Of a stretch of 20,833 bases of DNA, positions 8,057 through 15,140 are shown one piece after another. This DNA is from Methylorubrum extorquens (GTDB lineage Bacteria; Pseudomonadota; Alphaproteobacteria; Rhizobiales; Beijerinckiaceae). The stretch covers positions 1-20,833 of the forward strand of contig JAEUAC010000184.1 in the NCBI GenBank assembly GCA_019695455.1. Direction: 5' to 3'. Numbering within the stretch: position 1 is the first letter of the stretch; every line of letters begins with the position of its first letter. Under the pieces are notes generated by a model that was not told the DNA's origin, did no database searches, and saw only the letters and a program-made list of their open reading frames with translations. Position numbers and translations under genes: made by a program.

Positions 8057-9073
8057 GTGACAGGAGCGGCGTCAATCGGCGCGGACGCGGCATGGCGGCC
8101 GACGGAGCGGCTCCGGCCGGACGCCGCCGGCATCGCGCGGGCGGGCGCCCTGCTGCGGGCCGGCCGGCTCGTGGCGCTGCCGACGGAGACCGTCTACGGG
8201 CTCGGGGCCGACGGCCGGGACGCGGCCGCGGTGGCGTCCCTCTACGCCGCCAAGGAGCGGCCCCGCTTCAACCCGCTGATCGCGCACCTGCCCGATGCCG
8301 AGGCGGCGCTCCGGGAAGGCGCGTTCGGCCCCGACGCGCGCCGCCTCGCCGCCGCCTTCTGGCCGGGCGCCCTCACGCTGGTCGTGCCCGCCGCGGCCGG
8401 GTCCCGCGTCTGCGATCTCGCCCGGGCCGGCCTCCCGAGCGTCGCCCTGCGCGTGCCCTCGCATCCGGTCGCCCGCGCGATCCTGGCGGCGGCCGGCACG
8501 CCCGTCGTCGCTCCCTCGGCCAACCGCAGCGGCCGCATCAGCCCGACCCGGGCCGATCACGTCCTCGCCGATCTCGACGGCCGCATCGACGCCGTCGTGG
8601 ATGGCGGCCCGACCGCCGTCGGCATCGAATCGACCATCGTCGCGTGCCTGGACGGACGGGTCCGGCTGCTCCGCCCGGGCGGCGTCGCGCGGGACGCGAT
8701 CGAGGCGGCCCTCGGCCGCGCGCTGGACGGGACCGGACCGGCGGAGGATCCGGCCGCCCCCCTCGCCCCCGGGCTCCTCGCCTCCCATTACGCGCCACGC
8801 GCCGCCGTGCGGCTCGACGCGGCCGCCATCCGGCCCGGCGAGGCCGCCCTCCTGTTCGGCGGCCCGCTGCCGGGCGTCGAGGCGGCCGCGCTCGCGCTCG
8901 ACCTCAGCCCCACGGGCGACCTCGCCGAGGCCGCCCAGGCGCTCTTCGCCCACCTGCACCGCCTGGACGCGAGCGGCGCGGCGACCATCGCGGTCGCCCC
9001 CATCCCGCGCCGCGGCCTCGGCGAGGGCATCGCGGACCGGCTGGAGAGGGCCGCCGCGGACCGCCCGTCGTGA
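8057..9073 (+). CDS. sua5: L-threonylcarbamoyladenylate synthase, Sua5 type
   Basis: Makes threonylcarbamoyl-AMP from threonine, bicarbonate and ATP for the t6A37 modification of ANN-decoding tRNAs. The product is 338 aa, the two-domain Sua5 form rather than the short TsaC form. The YrdC domain has LPTETVYGLGA (41-51), KERPRFNPL (66-74) and VVAPSANRSGRISPT (150-164). After a linker, the Sua5 C-terminal domain starts near PLAPGLLASHYAPRA (235-249). The start is GTG at 8057 with GGGAG about nine bases upstream; no better in-frame start exists before the conserved core. It is divergent from the acyl-CoA dehydrogenase (73 bases). Its TGA overlaps the GTG of the downstream toxin gene, implying translational coupling. 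Confidence 0.94.
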   Translation: MTGAASIGADAAWRPTERLRPDAAGIARAGALLRAGRLVALPTETVYGLGADGRDAAAVASLYAAKERPRFNPLIAHLPDAEAALREGAFGPDARRLAAAFWPGALTLVVPAAAGSRVCDLARAGLPSVALRVPSHPVARAILAAAGTPVVAPSANRSGRISPTRADHVLADLDGRIDAVVDGGPTAVGIESTIVACLDGRVRLLRPGGVARDAIEAALGRALDGTGPAEDPAAPLAPGLLASHYAPRAAVRLDAAAIRPGEAALLFGGPLPGVEAAALALDLSPTGDLAEAAQALFAHLHRLDASGAATIAVAPIPRRGLGEGIADRLERAAADRPS

Positions 9074-9318
9074 GGCGGATCCGGTACACGCGCCGGGCGG
9101 CCGCCGCGCTGCTCCGCCATCGCAACCGGGCGCCGCAGCTCATGGCGAAGATCGAAGCCTATGCCGCCGACCCGGCCGCCTTCGCGAACAACGTCAAGGC
9201 GCTGCAAGGCATGTTGGGGTTGAGGCTGCGTGTGGGCGAGTTCCGCGTTATCATCGACGCCTCCGACGAGGAGATCGTCGTCCTGGACATCGGGCCGAGA
9301 GGGTCCGTCCACGATTGA
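9070..9318 (+). CDS. RelE/ParE-superfamily toxin
   Basis: Small basic protein of 82 aa in the RelE/ParE fold, whose members mostly cleave ribosome-bound mRNA. It starts (V/M)RRIRYTRRAAAALL, continues with a helical stretch to about residue 45, then GMLGLRLRVGEFRVIIDA, the strand pattern around the conserved G-x-x-R-L-R-x-G-x-x-R motif. It ends VLDIGPRGSVHD, like the VxxIGHRxxVY end of the family. The GTG start at 9070 overlaps the sua5 stop in GTGA, so it is translated by coupling to sua5. The stop at 9318 is followed seven bases later by an Xre-like antitoxin gene, making a toxin-first pair as in higBA. Family is clear; the RNA or gyrase target is not known. Confidence 0.87.
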   Translation: MRRIRYTRRAAAALLRHRNRAPQLMAKIEAYAADPAAFANNVKALQGMLGLRLRVGEFRVIIDASDEEIVVLDIGPRGSVHD

Positions 9319-9325
9319 GGCGAGG

Positions 9326-9684
9326 ATGACGGTCCAATTCATCACGACGCCTGCAGGCGAGGAGCTCGCGATCCTTCCGCGGACGGATTACGAGGACCTC
9401 GTGGACGCCCTCGCGGCCCGGGACGCGCGCGACGCCCTCGCGTCCGGCACCGAGGAACTGCTCGACGGGGACGCCCTGCGGGCGCTTCTCGCGGCCCCGA
9501 GCCCGGTCGCGTTCTGGCGGGAGCGCCGCGGCCTCGACCTCCCGCGCTTCGCGACGGCTCTGGACCTCTCGACGAGCGAGGCGGCCGCGCTGGACCGGGG
9601 ACGGGCCGCGCGCCGCTCGACCATTATCGACGCGCGGCGTCGGTGCTGCGCGTCCCGCTCGACGAGCTGATGCCGGCGGCCTGA
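9326..9684 (+). pseudogene. Xre-like antitoxin gene, probably frameshifted near its 3' end
   Basis: Reads from the ATG at 9326 (GGCGAGG upstream) as MTVQFITTPAGEELAILPRTDYEDLVDALAA, the usual opening of antitoxins paired with this RelE type. A conserved linker with PVAFWRERRGLDLPRFATAL then leads into a helix-turn-helix. As written the frame ends at 9670 with a Cys/Arg/Ser-rich tail (RRRCCASRSTS) that does not fit the family. Moving frame at about 9629-9640, in the run GACGCGCGGCG, gives ASVLRVPLDELMPAA and a stop at 9684, which is the normal end of such proteins. A two-base GC duplication or a one-base loss would explain this. The HTH core lies before the break, so a shorter protein may still bind. 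A sequencing error is the main alternative. Confidence 0.72.
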
Positions 9685-9705
9685 GGCACGGCGGCGGGAG
9701 CCTCC

Positions 9706-10305
9706 TCAGCCGAACAGCTTCGTCGCGATCGCGGCGACGTGCTGGCCCTGGTAGCGGGCGCCGTCGAGCTCCACCGCGGAGGGCTGGCGCGAGCCGTCCC
9801 CGCCCGCGATGGTCGAGGCGCCGTAGGGCGAGTTCCCCATCACGTCGGACACGCCCATCTGGGCCTGGAAGGAATAGGGCAGGCCCGCGATCACGAAGCC
9901 GAGATGCATCAGCACGGGCAGGAACGAGATGATGGTCGATTCCTGGCCGCCATGCTGCGTGGCGCTCGACGTGAAGACGCCGGCGACCTTGCCGTTGAGC
10001 GCGCCCCGGGCCCAGAGCCCGCCGGTCGCGTCGATGAAGCTCTTCATCTGGGCCGCCATGTTGCCATAGCGGGTCGGCGTGCCGAACAGGATCGCGTCGT
10101 AGTCGGGCAGCTCGTCCACGGTCGCGATCGGGGCGGCCTGGTCGAGCTTGTAATGGGACGTCTCGGCGACCTCGTGCGGCACCGTCTCCGGCACGCGCTT
10201 GACGACGGCCTCCGCGCCGGCGGCCCGGGCGCCCTCGGCCACGGCATGCGCCATCTGCTCGATATGGCCGTAGCTCGAGTAGTAGAGGACCAGAACCTTC
10301 GCCAT
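9706..10305 (-). CDS. wrbA: NAD(P)H:quinone oxidoreductase WrbA
   Basis: Flavodoxin-like FMN enzyme that reduces quinones by two electrons, protecting against redox cycling. The product is 199 aa, the usual WrbA length. The FMN phosphate loop is within YYSSYGHIEQMA (8-19). FGTPTRYGNM (about 77-86) and FTSSATQHGGQESTI are the other flavin-contacting loops. The C-terminal part contains YGASTIAGGDGSR, diagnostic for WrbA. The start at 10305 is MAKVLVLYY. It is divergent from a LysR regulator 123 bases away. It converges on the toxin-antitoxin pair with a small gap holding only a weak imperfect inverted repeat. Confidence 0.95.
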   Translation of the reverse strand: MAKVLVLYYSSYGHIEQMAHAVAEGARAAGAEAVVKRVPETVPHEVAETSHYKLDQAAPIATVDELPDYDAILFGTPTRYGNMAAQMKSFIDATGGLWARGALNGKVAGVFTSSATQHGGQESTIISFLPVLMHLGFVIAGLPYSFQAQMGVSDVMGNSPYGASTIAGGDGSRQPSAVELDGARYQGQHVAAIATKLFG

Positions 10306-10395
10306 CGTCGTCTCCCGATTCGCGCCATCGGGCGCCTCCGGCGGATCTAGGCCCTGGCCGCCCCGCCCGCATCGCCCCCGCCCGCAGGCCGGAGT

Positions 10396-10409
10396 TTGCA
10401 CGGGCGCAA
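10396..10409. promoter_or_regulatory. Candidate LysR-type operator between wrbA and the lysR gene
   Basis: TTGC-ACGGGC-GCAA is a perfect inverted repeat and satisfies the T-N11-A rule of LysR-family binding sites. It is 20 bases before the LysR start and inside the only non-coding space between two divergent genes. Autoregulation by the LysR protein is the simplest reading. Confidence 0.35.
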
Positions 10410-10428
10410 GAATGCGCGATGACACGGC

Positions 10429-11352
10429 ATGGCGGGCGAAGGCTTCTCCTGGGACGAGCTGCGGCTCGTGGGCGCGATCGCGGATGCGGAAAGCCTCGCC
10501 GGCGCCGCGGACGCGCTCGGCATCAACGGCTCCACCGTGTTCCGGCGCCTCGGCCAGCTGGAGCAGCGCATCGGCCGGCCGCTCTTCGAGCGGCACCGCA
10601 GCGGCTACGTCCCGACGCCGGCCGGCGCCGACATGGCCGAGCTCGGCCGCCGCATGGGCGCGGAGGTGGATGCCCTGTCGCGCCGCCTCGCCGGCGCGGC
10701 GCCCGAGCCCGCGGGCGAGATCCGGCTGACGACCAACGACGCGCTGGTCGCGTCCTTCCTGGCGCCCGTGCTCGCGGCCTTCCGGCTGCGCCACCCGGCC
10801 ATCACGCTCGACGTCGTCATGTCGAACGACGCCCTGAACCTCGCCCGGCGGGACGCGGACGTGGCGCTGCGCGCGACCAACCGGCCGCCGGAGACGCTGG
10901 TCGGGCGACGGCTCGCGACGGTCGCCTGGGCGGTCTACGGCGCGCGCGCGGCGGGCTGGACGGGCGGCGCCTCGGACCCGCCGCTCGGGGAGGCGAACTG
11001 GATCGGCCTCGGCGGCCCGCTGGCGGGGCGGGACCTCGAACGCCTCGGCGACCTCGTCGGCCCGGTGCCGAAGCTCGTCTGCAAGGTCGATTCCGTGCAG
11101 CCGCTCTCGGCCCTCGTGGAGGCCGGGATCGGGATCGGCGCGATCCCGTGCTTCCTGGCCGATCCGCGGCCCGGCCTCGTGCGGCTGGCCACGCCGCGCG
11201 GCGAGAGCGCCACCGCCCTCTGGCTCCTGACCCATCCCGACCTGCGGCACGCGCCGCGCATCCGCGCCTTCACGGACCACCTCGCGGCCGCCTTCGGCGC
11301 CCACCGCGCGCTCCTCGCGGGCGAGCGGCCGGGCATCGCGGCCGCCTCCTGA
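10429..11352 (+). CDS. LysR-family transcriptional regulator
   Basis: The product is 307 aa, normal for LysR proteins. The N-terminal winged HTH (about 8-66) has GAADALGINGSTVFRRLGQLEQRIGRPLFERHRSGYVPTPAG in pattern. A linker helix follows, then the effector-binding domain starting EIRLTTNDALVASFLAP (about 96 on) and including SALVEAGIGIGAIPCFLAD, a hallmark of the second subdomain. It starts at 10429; no clear ribosome site is seen. It is divergent from wrbA and only 11 bases upstream of a racemase-family gene, so it may control either or both. The effector is unknown. It lacks the OxyR cysteine pair and so is not a peroxide sensor. Confidence 0.9.
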   Translation: MAGEGFSWDELRLVGAIADAESLAGAADALGINGSTVFRRLGQLEQRIGRPLFERHRSGYVPTPAGADMAELGRRMGAEVDALSRRLAGAAPEPAGEIRLTTNDALVASFLAPVLAAFRLRHPAITLDVVMSNDALNLARRDADVALRATNRPPETLVGRRLATVAWAVYGARAAGWTGGASDPPLGEANWIGLGGPLAGRDLERLGDLVGPVPKLVCKVDSVQPLSALVEAGIGIGAIPCFLADPRPGLVRLATPRGESATALWLLTHPDLRHAPRIRAFTDHLAAAFGAHRALLAGERPGIAAAS

Positions 11353-11363
11353 CCGGATCGACC

Positions 11364-12095
11364 ATGCGCCTCCTCCTCATCAACCCGAATACGACGGAGG
11401 CGATCACGGAGCTCGTCCTCCGCCACGCCCGCCCGCTCGTCGGGCCGGAGGTCGAGCTCCGCGTGGCGACCGGCCGCTTCGGCGCGCGCTACATCGCCTG
11501 CCGGGTGTCGTCGGCCGTCGCCGGGCACGCGGCGCTCGACGCGCTCGCCGCCCATGTCGAGGGCTGCGACGCCGTGCTCCTCGCCTGCTTCGGCGATCCC
11601 GGGCTCGCGGCCCTGCAGGAGCTCTCGCCCGTGCCGGTCGTCGGCATGGCGGAGGCCGCCTGCCGCCTTGCGGCGCGGTCCGGCCGCTTCTCGATCGTGA
11701 CGGGCGGCGTGCGGTGGGAGCCGATGCTGCGCGACTTCGTCGCCTCGCTCGGGCTGGCGGATCGTCTCGCCTCGATCCGGGCGGTCGCGCCGACCGGGGG
11801 CGAGATCTCCGAGAACCCCGACCGGGCGATCGCGACGCTGGCCGAGGCCTGCCGGGACGCCGCGTCCCGCGACGGGGCGGAGAGCGTGATCCTCGGCGGC
11901 GCGGGGCTCGCCGGCCTCGCGGCCCGGGTCGCGCCGCACGTGCCCGTGCCGGTGATCTGCTCGCTCGAGGCCTCGATCGAGGCCGTGCTCGCCGCCGCCC
12001 GGTCCGGCGGGCGCGGGCCCGCTCCGCTGCCGGCCCGCACGATCGGCCTCTCGCCCGCCCTCGCGGCCGCCATGGCGGGGCCCGGCACGGCCTGA
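11364..12095 (+). CDS. Asp/Glu/hydantoin racemase family protein, one catalytic cysteine replaced
   Basis: The product is 243 aa, right for hydantoin/allantoin racemases. The start MRLLLINPNTTEAITELV and the region LLACFGDPGLAALQE are typical, with Cys75 matching the first catalytic cysteine. In two-cysteine members a second cysteine occurs in an LGCAG motif. Here that place reads VILGGAGLAG, with Gly179 instead. A one-base racemase is not expected to work by the usual mechanism, so it may be a decarboxylase- or isomerase-like relative, or the family branch may tolerate this. The stop of the upstream LysR gene is 11 bases before the start, suggesting a two-gene operon. No hydantoinase or allantoinase gene is nearby. 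Confidence 0.82.
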   Translation: MRLLLINPNTTEAITELVLRHARPLVGPEVELRVATGRFGARYIACRVSSAVAGHAALDALAAHVEGCDAVLLACFGDPGLAALQELSPVPVVGMAEAACRLAARSGRFSIVTGGVRWEPMLRDFVASLGLADRLASIRAVAPTGGEISENPDRAIATLAEACRDAASRDGAESVILGGAGLAGLAARVAPHVPVPVICSLEASIEAVLAAARSGGRGPAPLPARTIGLSPALAAAMAGPGTA

Positions 12096-12145
12096 CTCGG
12101 CCCGGTTCTCTTGCTATGGCGTCCGGCATGCGTGGACACGCGACG

Positions 12146-12628
12146 ATGGCCGACGACGAGACCGGCACGCCCTCCGGCGCTCCGGCGGCCGACGCGCGCC
12201 GCGAGCGGCCGGGGATCGAGGCCGAGTGCCGTCGGCTGGGCCTGCGCATGACGGGCCCGCGCAAGGTCATCGTCGACGTGCTCGAGCGGGCCGACGACCA
12301 CCCGGACGCCGTGGAGCTGCACCGGCGCGCCGCCGCGGCCGACCCGCGCATCTCGCTCGCCACCGTCTACCGGACCGTGAAGCTCCTGCAGGACCGCGGC
12401 GTCCTGGCGCGCCACGCCTTCGCGGACGGCCGCGCGCGCTACGAGACCGCCGCGCAGAGCCACCACGACCACCTGATCTGCCTCGAGACCGGGCGCGTGA
12501 TCGAGTTCCAGTCGGACGAGATCGAACGGCTGCAGGAGGAGGTGGCGCGCCGCCTCGGCTATTCCATCGTGAGCCATCGGCTCGAGATCTACGCCCGCCC
12601 CCACAAGCGCGGCGGGCGCCGCGGCTGA
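12146..12628 (+). CDS. Fur-family metalloregulator, Mur-like
   Basis: Metal-dependent repressor, 160 aa from the ATG at 12146. In-frame ATGs at 12128 and 12116 are alternatives; none has a strong ribosome site. The winged HTH contains DHPDAVELHRRA and ISLATVYRTVKLLQDRGVL (about 51-87). The metal-binding HHDHLIC is at 106-112, followed by TGRVIEFQSDEIERLQEEVA. The CxxC structural zinc motif of classical Fur and Zur is absent (LETG where CxxCG would be), a trait shared with alphaproteobacterial Mur/Fur. It sits directly downstream of, and converges on, sitABCD, the usual Mur target in rhizobia. Mn2+ sensing is an inference; Fe sensing cannot be excluded. Confidence 0.88.
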   Translation: MADDETGTPSGAPAADARRERPGIEAECRRLGLRMTGPRKVIVDVLERADDHPDAVELHRRAAAADPRISLATVYRTVKLLQDRGVLARHAFADGRARYETAAQSHHDHLICLETGRVIEFQSDEIERLQEEVARRLGYSIVSHRLEIYARPHKRGGRRG

Positions 12629-12652
12629 ACCGCCGGGAGGCCGGGACGTCCC

Positions 12653-13489
12653 TCAGGCCGGGCGCGATCGTCCCCGCCGGGCCCGCAGGGCCGCCGCGAG
12701 CCCGAACAGGGCGGCCTGGGCGAGGACGATGCAGGGCCCCGTCGCGCCGTCGAGCCAGAAGCTCGCGAGCGTGCCGATCACGGCCGACAGGGTCGCGGCC
12801 CCGACCGAGACCGCGACGACGCGGCCGAAGCGCTTCGCCGCCAGGAGGCCCGTGCAGCCCGGGATGATCATGGCGGCGAGCGCCAGCACGACGCCGACGG
12901 CCTGGAGGGCCGCGACCGCCGTCATGGCGACGAGGAGCAGCAGCAGCATCTCGAGCCTGTCCGGACGCAGCCCGACGATCCGCGCCTGGGCGGGATCGAA
13001 GCAGACGAGGACGAGGTCCCGGCCGAAGACCACGAGCCCGGCGAGCACGGCGCAGCCGACGGCGACCGCCTGGACGAGATCCTCCGTCTCGACGCCGAGG
13101 AGGTTGCCGAAGATGACGTGCATGAAGTGGATGTCGCTCGGCACCTTCGACAGCAGGATCAGGCCGACGGCCGTGAACCCCGTGAAGGCGATGCCGAGCG
13201 CCGCGTCCGGCTTCACGCGGGCGCGCCGGTCGATGGCGCCGGCCGCCAGCACGGAGCCCGTCCCGGTCGCGACCGCGCCGAGCGCCATCGGCAGGCCGAC
13301 GAGATAGGCGCCGATGATGCCCGGCAGGACGGCGTGCGAGACGGCGTCGCCGACGAGGGACCAGCGCTTCAGGACGACGAAGGGCGAGAGCGCCGCGCAG
13401 ACCGCGCACACGAAGGCGCCGACCCCCATGGCCCGCAGCATGAAGGCGTGGCGGAACGGCTCGATGAGCGCGTCGAGGAGCGGCGTCAC
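12653..13489 (-). CDS. sitD: Metal ABC transporter permease SitD-like
   Basis: The second membrane subunit of the Mn/Fe/Zn ABC importer, 278 aa and mostly hydrophobic with about eight membrane helices. The sequence MTPLLDALIEPFRHAFMLRAM, then SLVGDAVSHAVLPG and GNLLGVETEDLVQ, is typical of the ABC-3 family. QAVGVVLALAAMIIPGCTGLL near the C-terminal half is the conserved cytoplasmic coupling region. The start is GTG at 13489, overlapping the sitC stop in GTGA, so it is translationally coupled. It is a paralogue of the preceding permease. A two-permease arrangement points to the SitABCD type rather than ZnuABC, which has one. The 3' end meets the Fur-family gene with a 24-base gap. Confidence 0.92.
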   Translation of the reverse strand: MTPLLDALIEPFRHAFMLRAMGVGAFVCAVCAALSPFVVLKRWSLVGDAVSHAVLPGIIGAYLVGLPMALGAVATGTGSVLAAGAIDRRARVKPDAALGIAFTGFTAVGLILLSKVPSDIHFMHVIFGNLLGVETEDLVQAVAVGCAVLAGLVVFGRDLVLVCFDPAQARIVGLRPDRLEMLLLLLVAMTAVAALQAVGVVLALAAMIIPGCTGLLAAKRFGRVVAVSVGAATLSAVIGTLASFWLDGATGPCIVLAQAALFGLAAALRARRGRSRPA

Positions 13490-14346
13490 GCGGCGGCCTC
13501 GCGGCGGCGGCCGGCGAGGAGCCCGTGCTTCGGGGCGAAGAGCCAGCAGACGAGGAACACGGCCGTCTGCAGCAGGACGATGCAGCCGCCGACGGAGGCG
13601 TCCAGGAAGAAGCTCGCATAGGCGCCGAGCATGGTCGCGGCGCCGCCGAGGACGGGCGCGATCACGAGCATCCGGCGGAAGGAATCGGTGAGGAGGTAGG
13701 CCGTGGCGCCCGGCGTCACCAGCATGGCGACGACGAGGATGGCGCCCACCGCCTGCAGGGCCGAGACGGCCGCGAGCGAGAGCAGCGCGAGGAGCAGGAA
13801 GTTCAGCGCCCGGACCCGCAGGCCGATGGTGCGGGCATGCGCCGGATCGAACGAGAGGAGCAGCAGGTCCTTCCAGAAGAGCAGCAGCACGCCGAGGCAG
13901 ATGCCGCCGGCCGCGTAGACCTGGACCAGGTCCTCGTCGGAGATGCCGAGGAGGTTGCCGAACAGGATGGTCGTGAGCCGGAGATTGCTCGGGTACAGGG
14001 AGACGAGGAGCAGCCCGGCCGCCAGGAAGGTCGAGAACACGACGCCGATCGCGGCGTCGCCCTTGAGCGTCGTCGAGCGCTCGACGACCCCGATGCCGAC
14101 CACGGCGAGCAGGCCCGCCGCGAAGGCGCCGGCGATGAAGGGCAGGCCCGCGAGATAGGCGAGCGCGACGCCCGGCACCACGGCATGCGAGAGCGCGTCG
14201 CCGAGGAGAGCCCAGCCGCGCAGGGTCACGAAGCAGGACAGGACGGCGCACATGGCGCCCACCACGCCCGCGCCGAAGATCGCGTTGCGCATGTAGCCGT
14301 AGGTGAACGGCGACAGCGCGAGGTCGAGGAACTCGCCCCCGCTCAT
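13486..14346 (-). CDS. sitC: Metal ABC transporter permease SitC-like
   Basis: The first membrane subunit, 286 aa with about eight hydrophobic helices. It starts MSGGEFLDLALSPFTYGYMRNAI. The ABC-3 landmarks LLGDALSHAVVPGVALAYL, GNLLGISDEDLVQ and ALQAVGAILVVAMLVTPGATAYLL are present in order. The ATG at 14346 overlaps the ATPase stop (ATGA) and the gene's own stop overlaps the sitD start (GTGA). This is classic coupling that would keep the subunits near equal amounts. Function follows from the neighbours: a heterodimeric channel for Mn2+ or Fe2+ with SitD. Confidence 0.93.
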   Translation of the reverse strand: MSGGEFLDLALSPFTYGYMRNAIFGAGVVGAMCAVLSCFVTLRGWALLGDALSHAVVPGVALAYLAGLPFIAGAFAAGLLAVVGIGVVERSTTLKGDAAIGVVFSTFLAAGLLLVSLYPSNLRLTTILFGNLLGISDEDLVQVYAAGGICLGVLLLFWKDLLLLSFDPAHARTIGLRVRALNFLLLALLSLAAVSALQAVGAILVVAMLVTPGATAYLLTDSFRRMLVIAPVLGGAATMLGAYASFFLDASVGGCIVLLQTAVFLVCWLFAPKHGLLAGRRREAAA

Positions 14347-15140
14347 GAGGCGGCGAGCGCGGGCAGCGCGGCCCCGGGCTCCGCCGGGCCGGCGCTCCCC
14401 GTCGCGATGCGGACGGTGCCGCCGAAGGCCCGGTCGAGATGCGCGGGCGTGAAGGCGGTCGCGAGCGGCCCCGCCGCGACGAGGCGCCGGTTCACGAGAA
14501 TGGCCTCGTCGCAGAAATCGGGCACGCTCGCGAGGTTGTGGGTCGAGACGAGGATCAGGCCGCCCGCGTCCCGCAGGCTCCGCAGGATGTCCGTGATGGC
14601 GGCCTCCGTGCGGAGGTCCACCCCCGTGAACGGCTCGTCGAGGAGGACGATGCGCGCCTCCTGGGCCAGCGCGCGCGCCAGGAAGACGCGCTTCTTCTGC
14701 CCGCCGGACAATTCGCCGATCTGGCGTTCGGCGAAGCCCGCCATGCCGACGCGGGCGAGGCTGTCGGCCACGATCCGCCGGTCGGTCGCGGACGGGATGC
14801 GCAGGAAGCCCATGCGGCCCTGCCGGCCCATGGTCACGACGTCCCGCACCGACACCGGGAAGGTCCAGTCCACCTCCTCCGTCTGCGGCACGTAGGCGAT
14901 GGCGTTCGCGCGCTGCGCCCAGGCCACGTCGCGGCCGTCGATCGCGACGCGGCCGGCCTGCGGGCGGACGAAGCCCATCACGGCCTTGAACAGGGTCGAC
15001 TTGCCGGATCCGTTCATGCCCAGCAGGGCGCAGATCGTCGGCCCGTGGAGAGCGAAGGTCACGCCCTCGATGGCGGGCGCGGAGCCCCGATAGGCGACCG
15101 TGACGCCGTCGACCCGGATGGAGGGGCTGTCACTCGCCAA
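14343..15140 (-). CDS. sitB: Metal ABC transporter ATP-binding protein SitB-like
   Basis: ATPase of the importer, 265 aa. Walker A is GMNGSGKST (about 41-49), then YVPQTEEVDWTFPVSVRDVV, a sequence characteristic of Mn/Zn importers. The ABC signature is LSGGQKKRVFLARALA, Walker B IVLLDEPFTGVD, and the switch histidine is in LVSTHN. The start is unusual: a TTG at 15140, with AAGGGG seven bases upstream inside the end of sitA and no in-frame ATG or GTG before the conserved core. It overlaps sitA by 11 bases. A Gly/Ala/Pro-rich tail of about 25 residues follows the core. Confidence 0.94.
   Translation of the reverse strand: MASDSPSIRVDGVTVAYRGSAPAIEGVTFALHGPTICALLGMNGSGKSTLFKAVMGFVRPQAGRVAIDGRDVAWAQRANAIAYVPQTEEVDWTFPVSVRDVVTMGRQGRMGFLRIPSATDRRIVADSLARVGMAGFAERQIGELSGGQKKRVFLARALAQEARIVLLDEPFTGVDLRTEAAITDILRSLRDAGGLILVSTHNLASVPDFCDEAILVNRRLVAAGPLATAFTPAHLDRAFGGTVRIATGSAGPAEPGAALPALAAS

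Noticed and set aside
9683..9704. GAGGC...GCCTC as a terminator after the antitoxin gene
   Set aside because: Only five base pairs with a long loop and no T run.
12116..12145. Earlier ATG starts for the Fur-family gene
   Set aside because: Possible, but neither has a better ribosome site and they add only residues of low conservation; 12146 was kept with this caveat.
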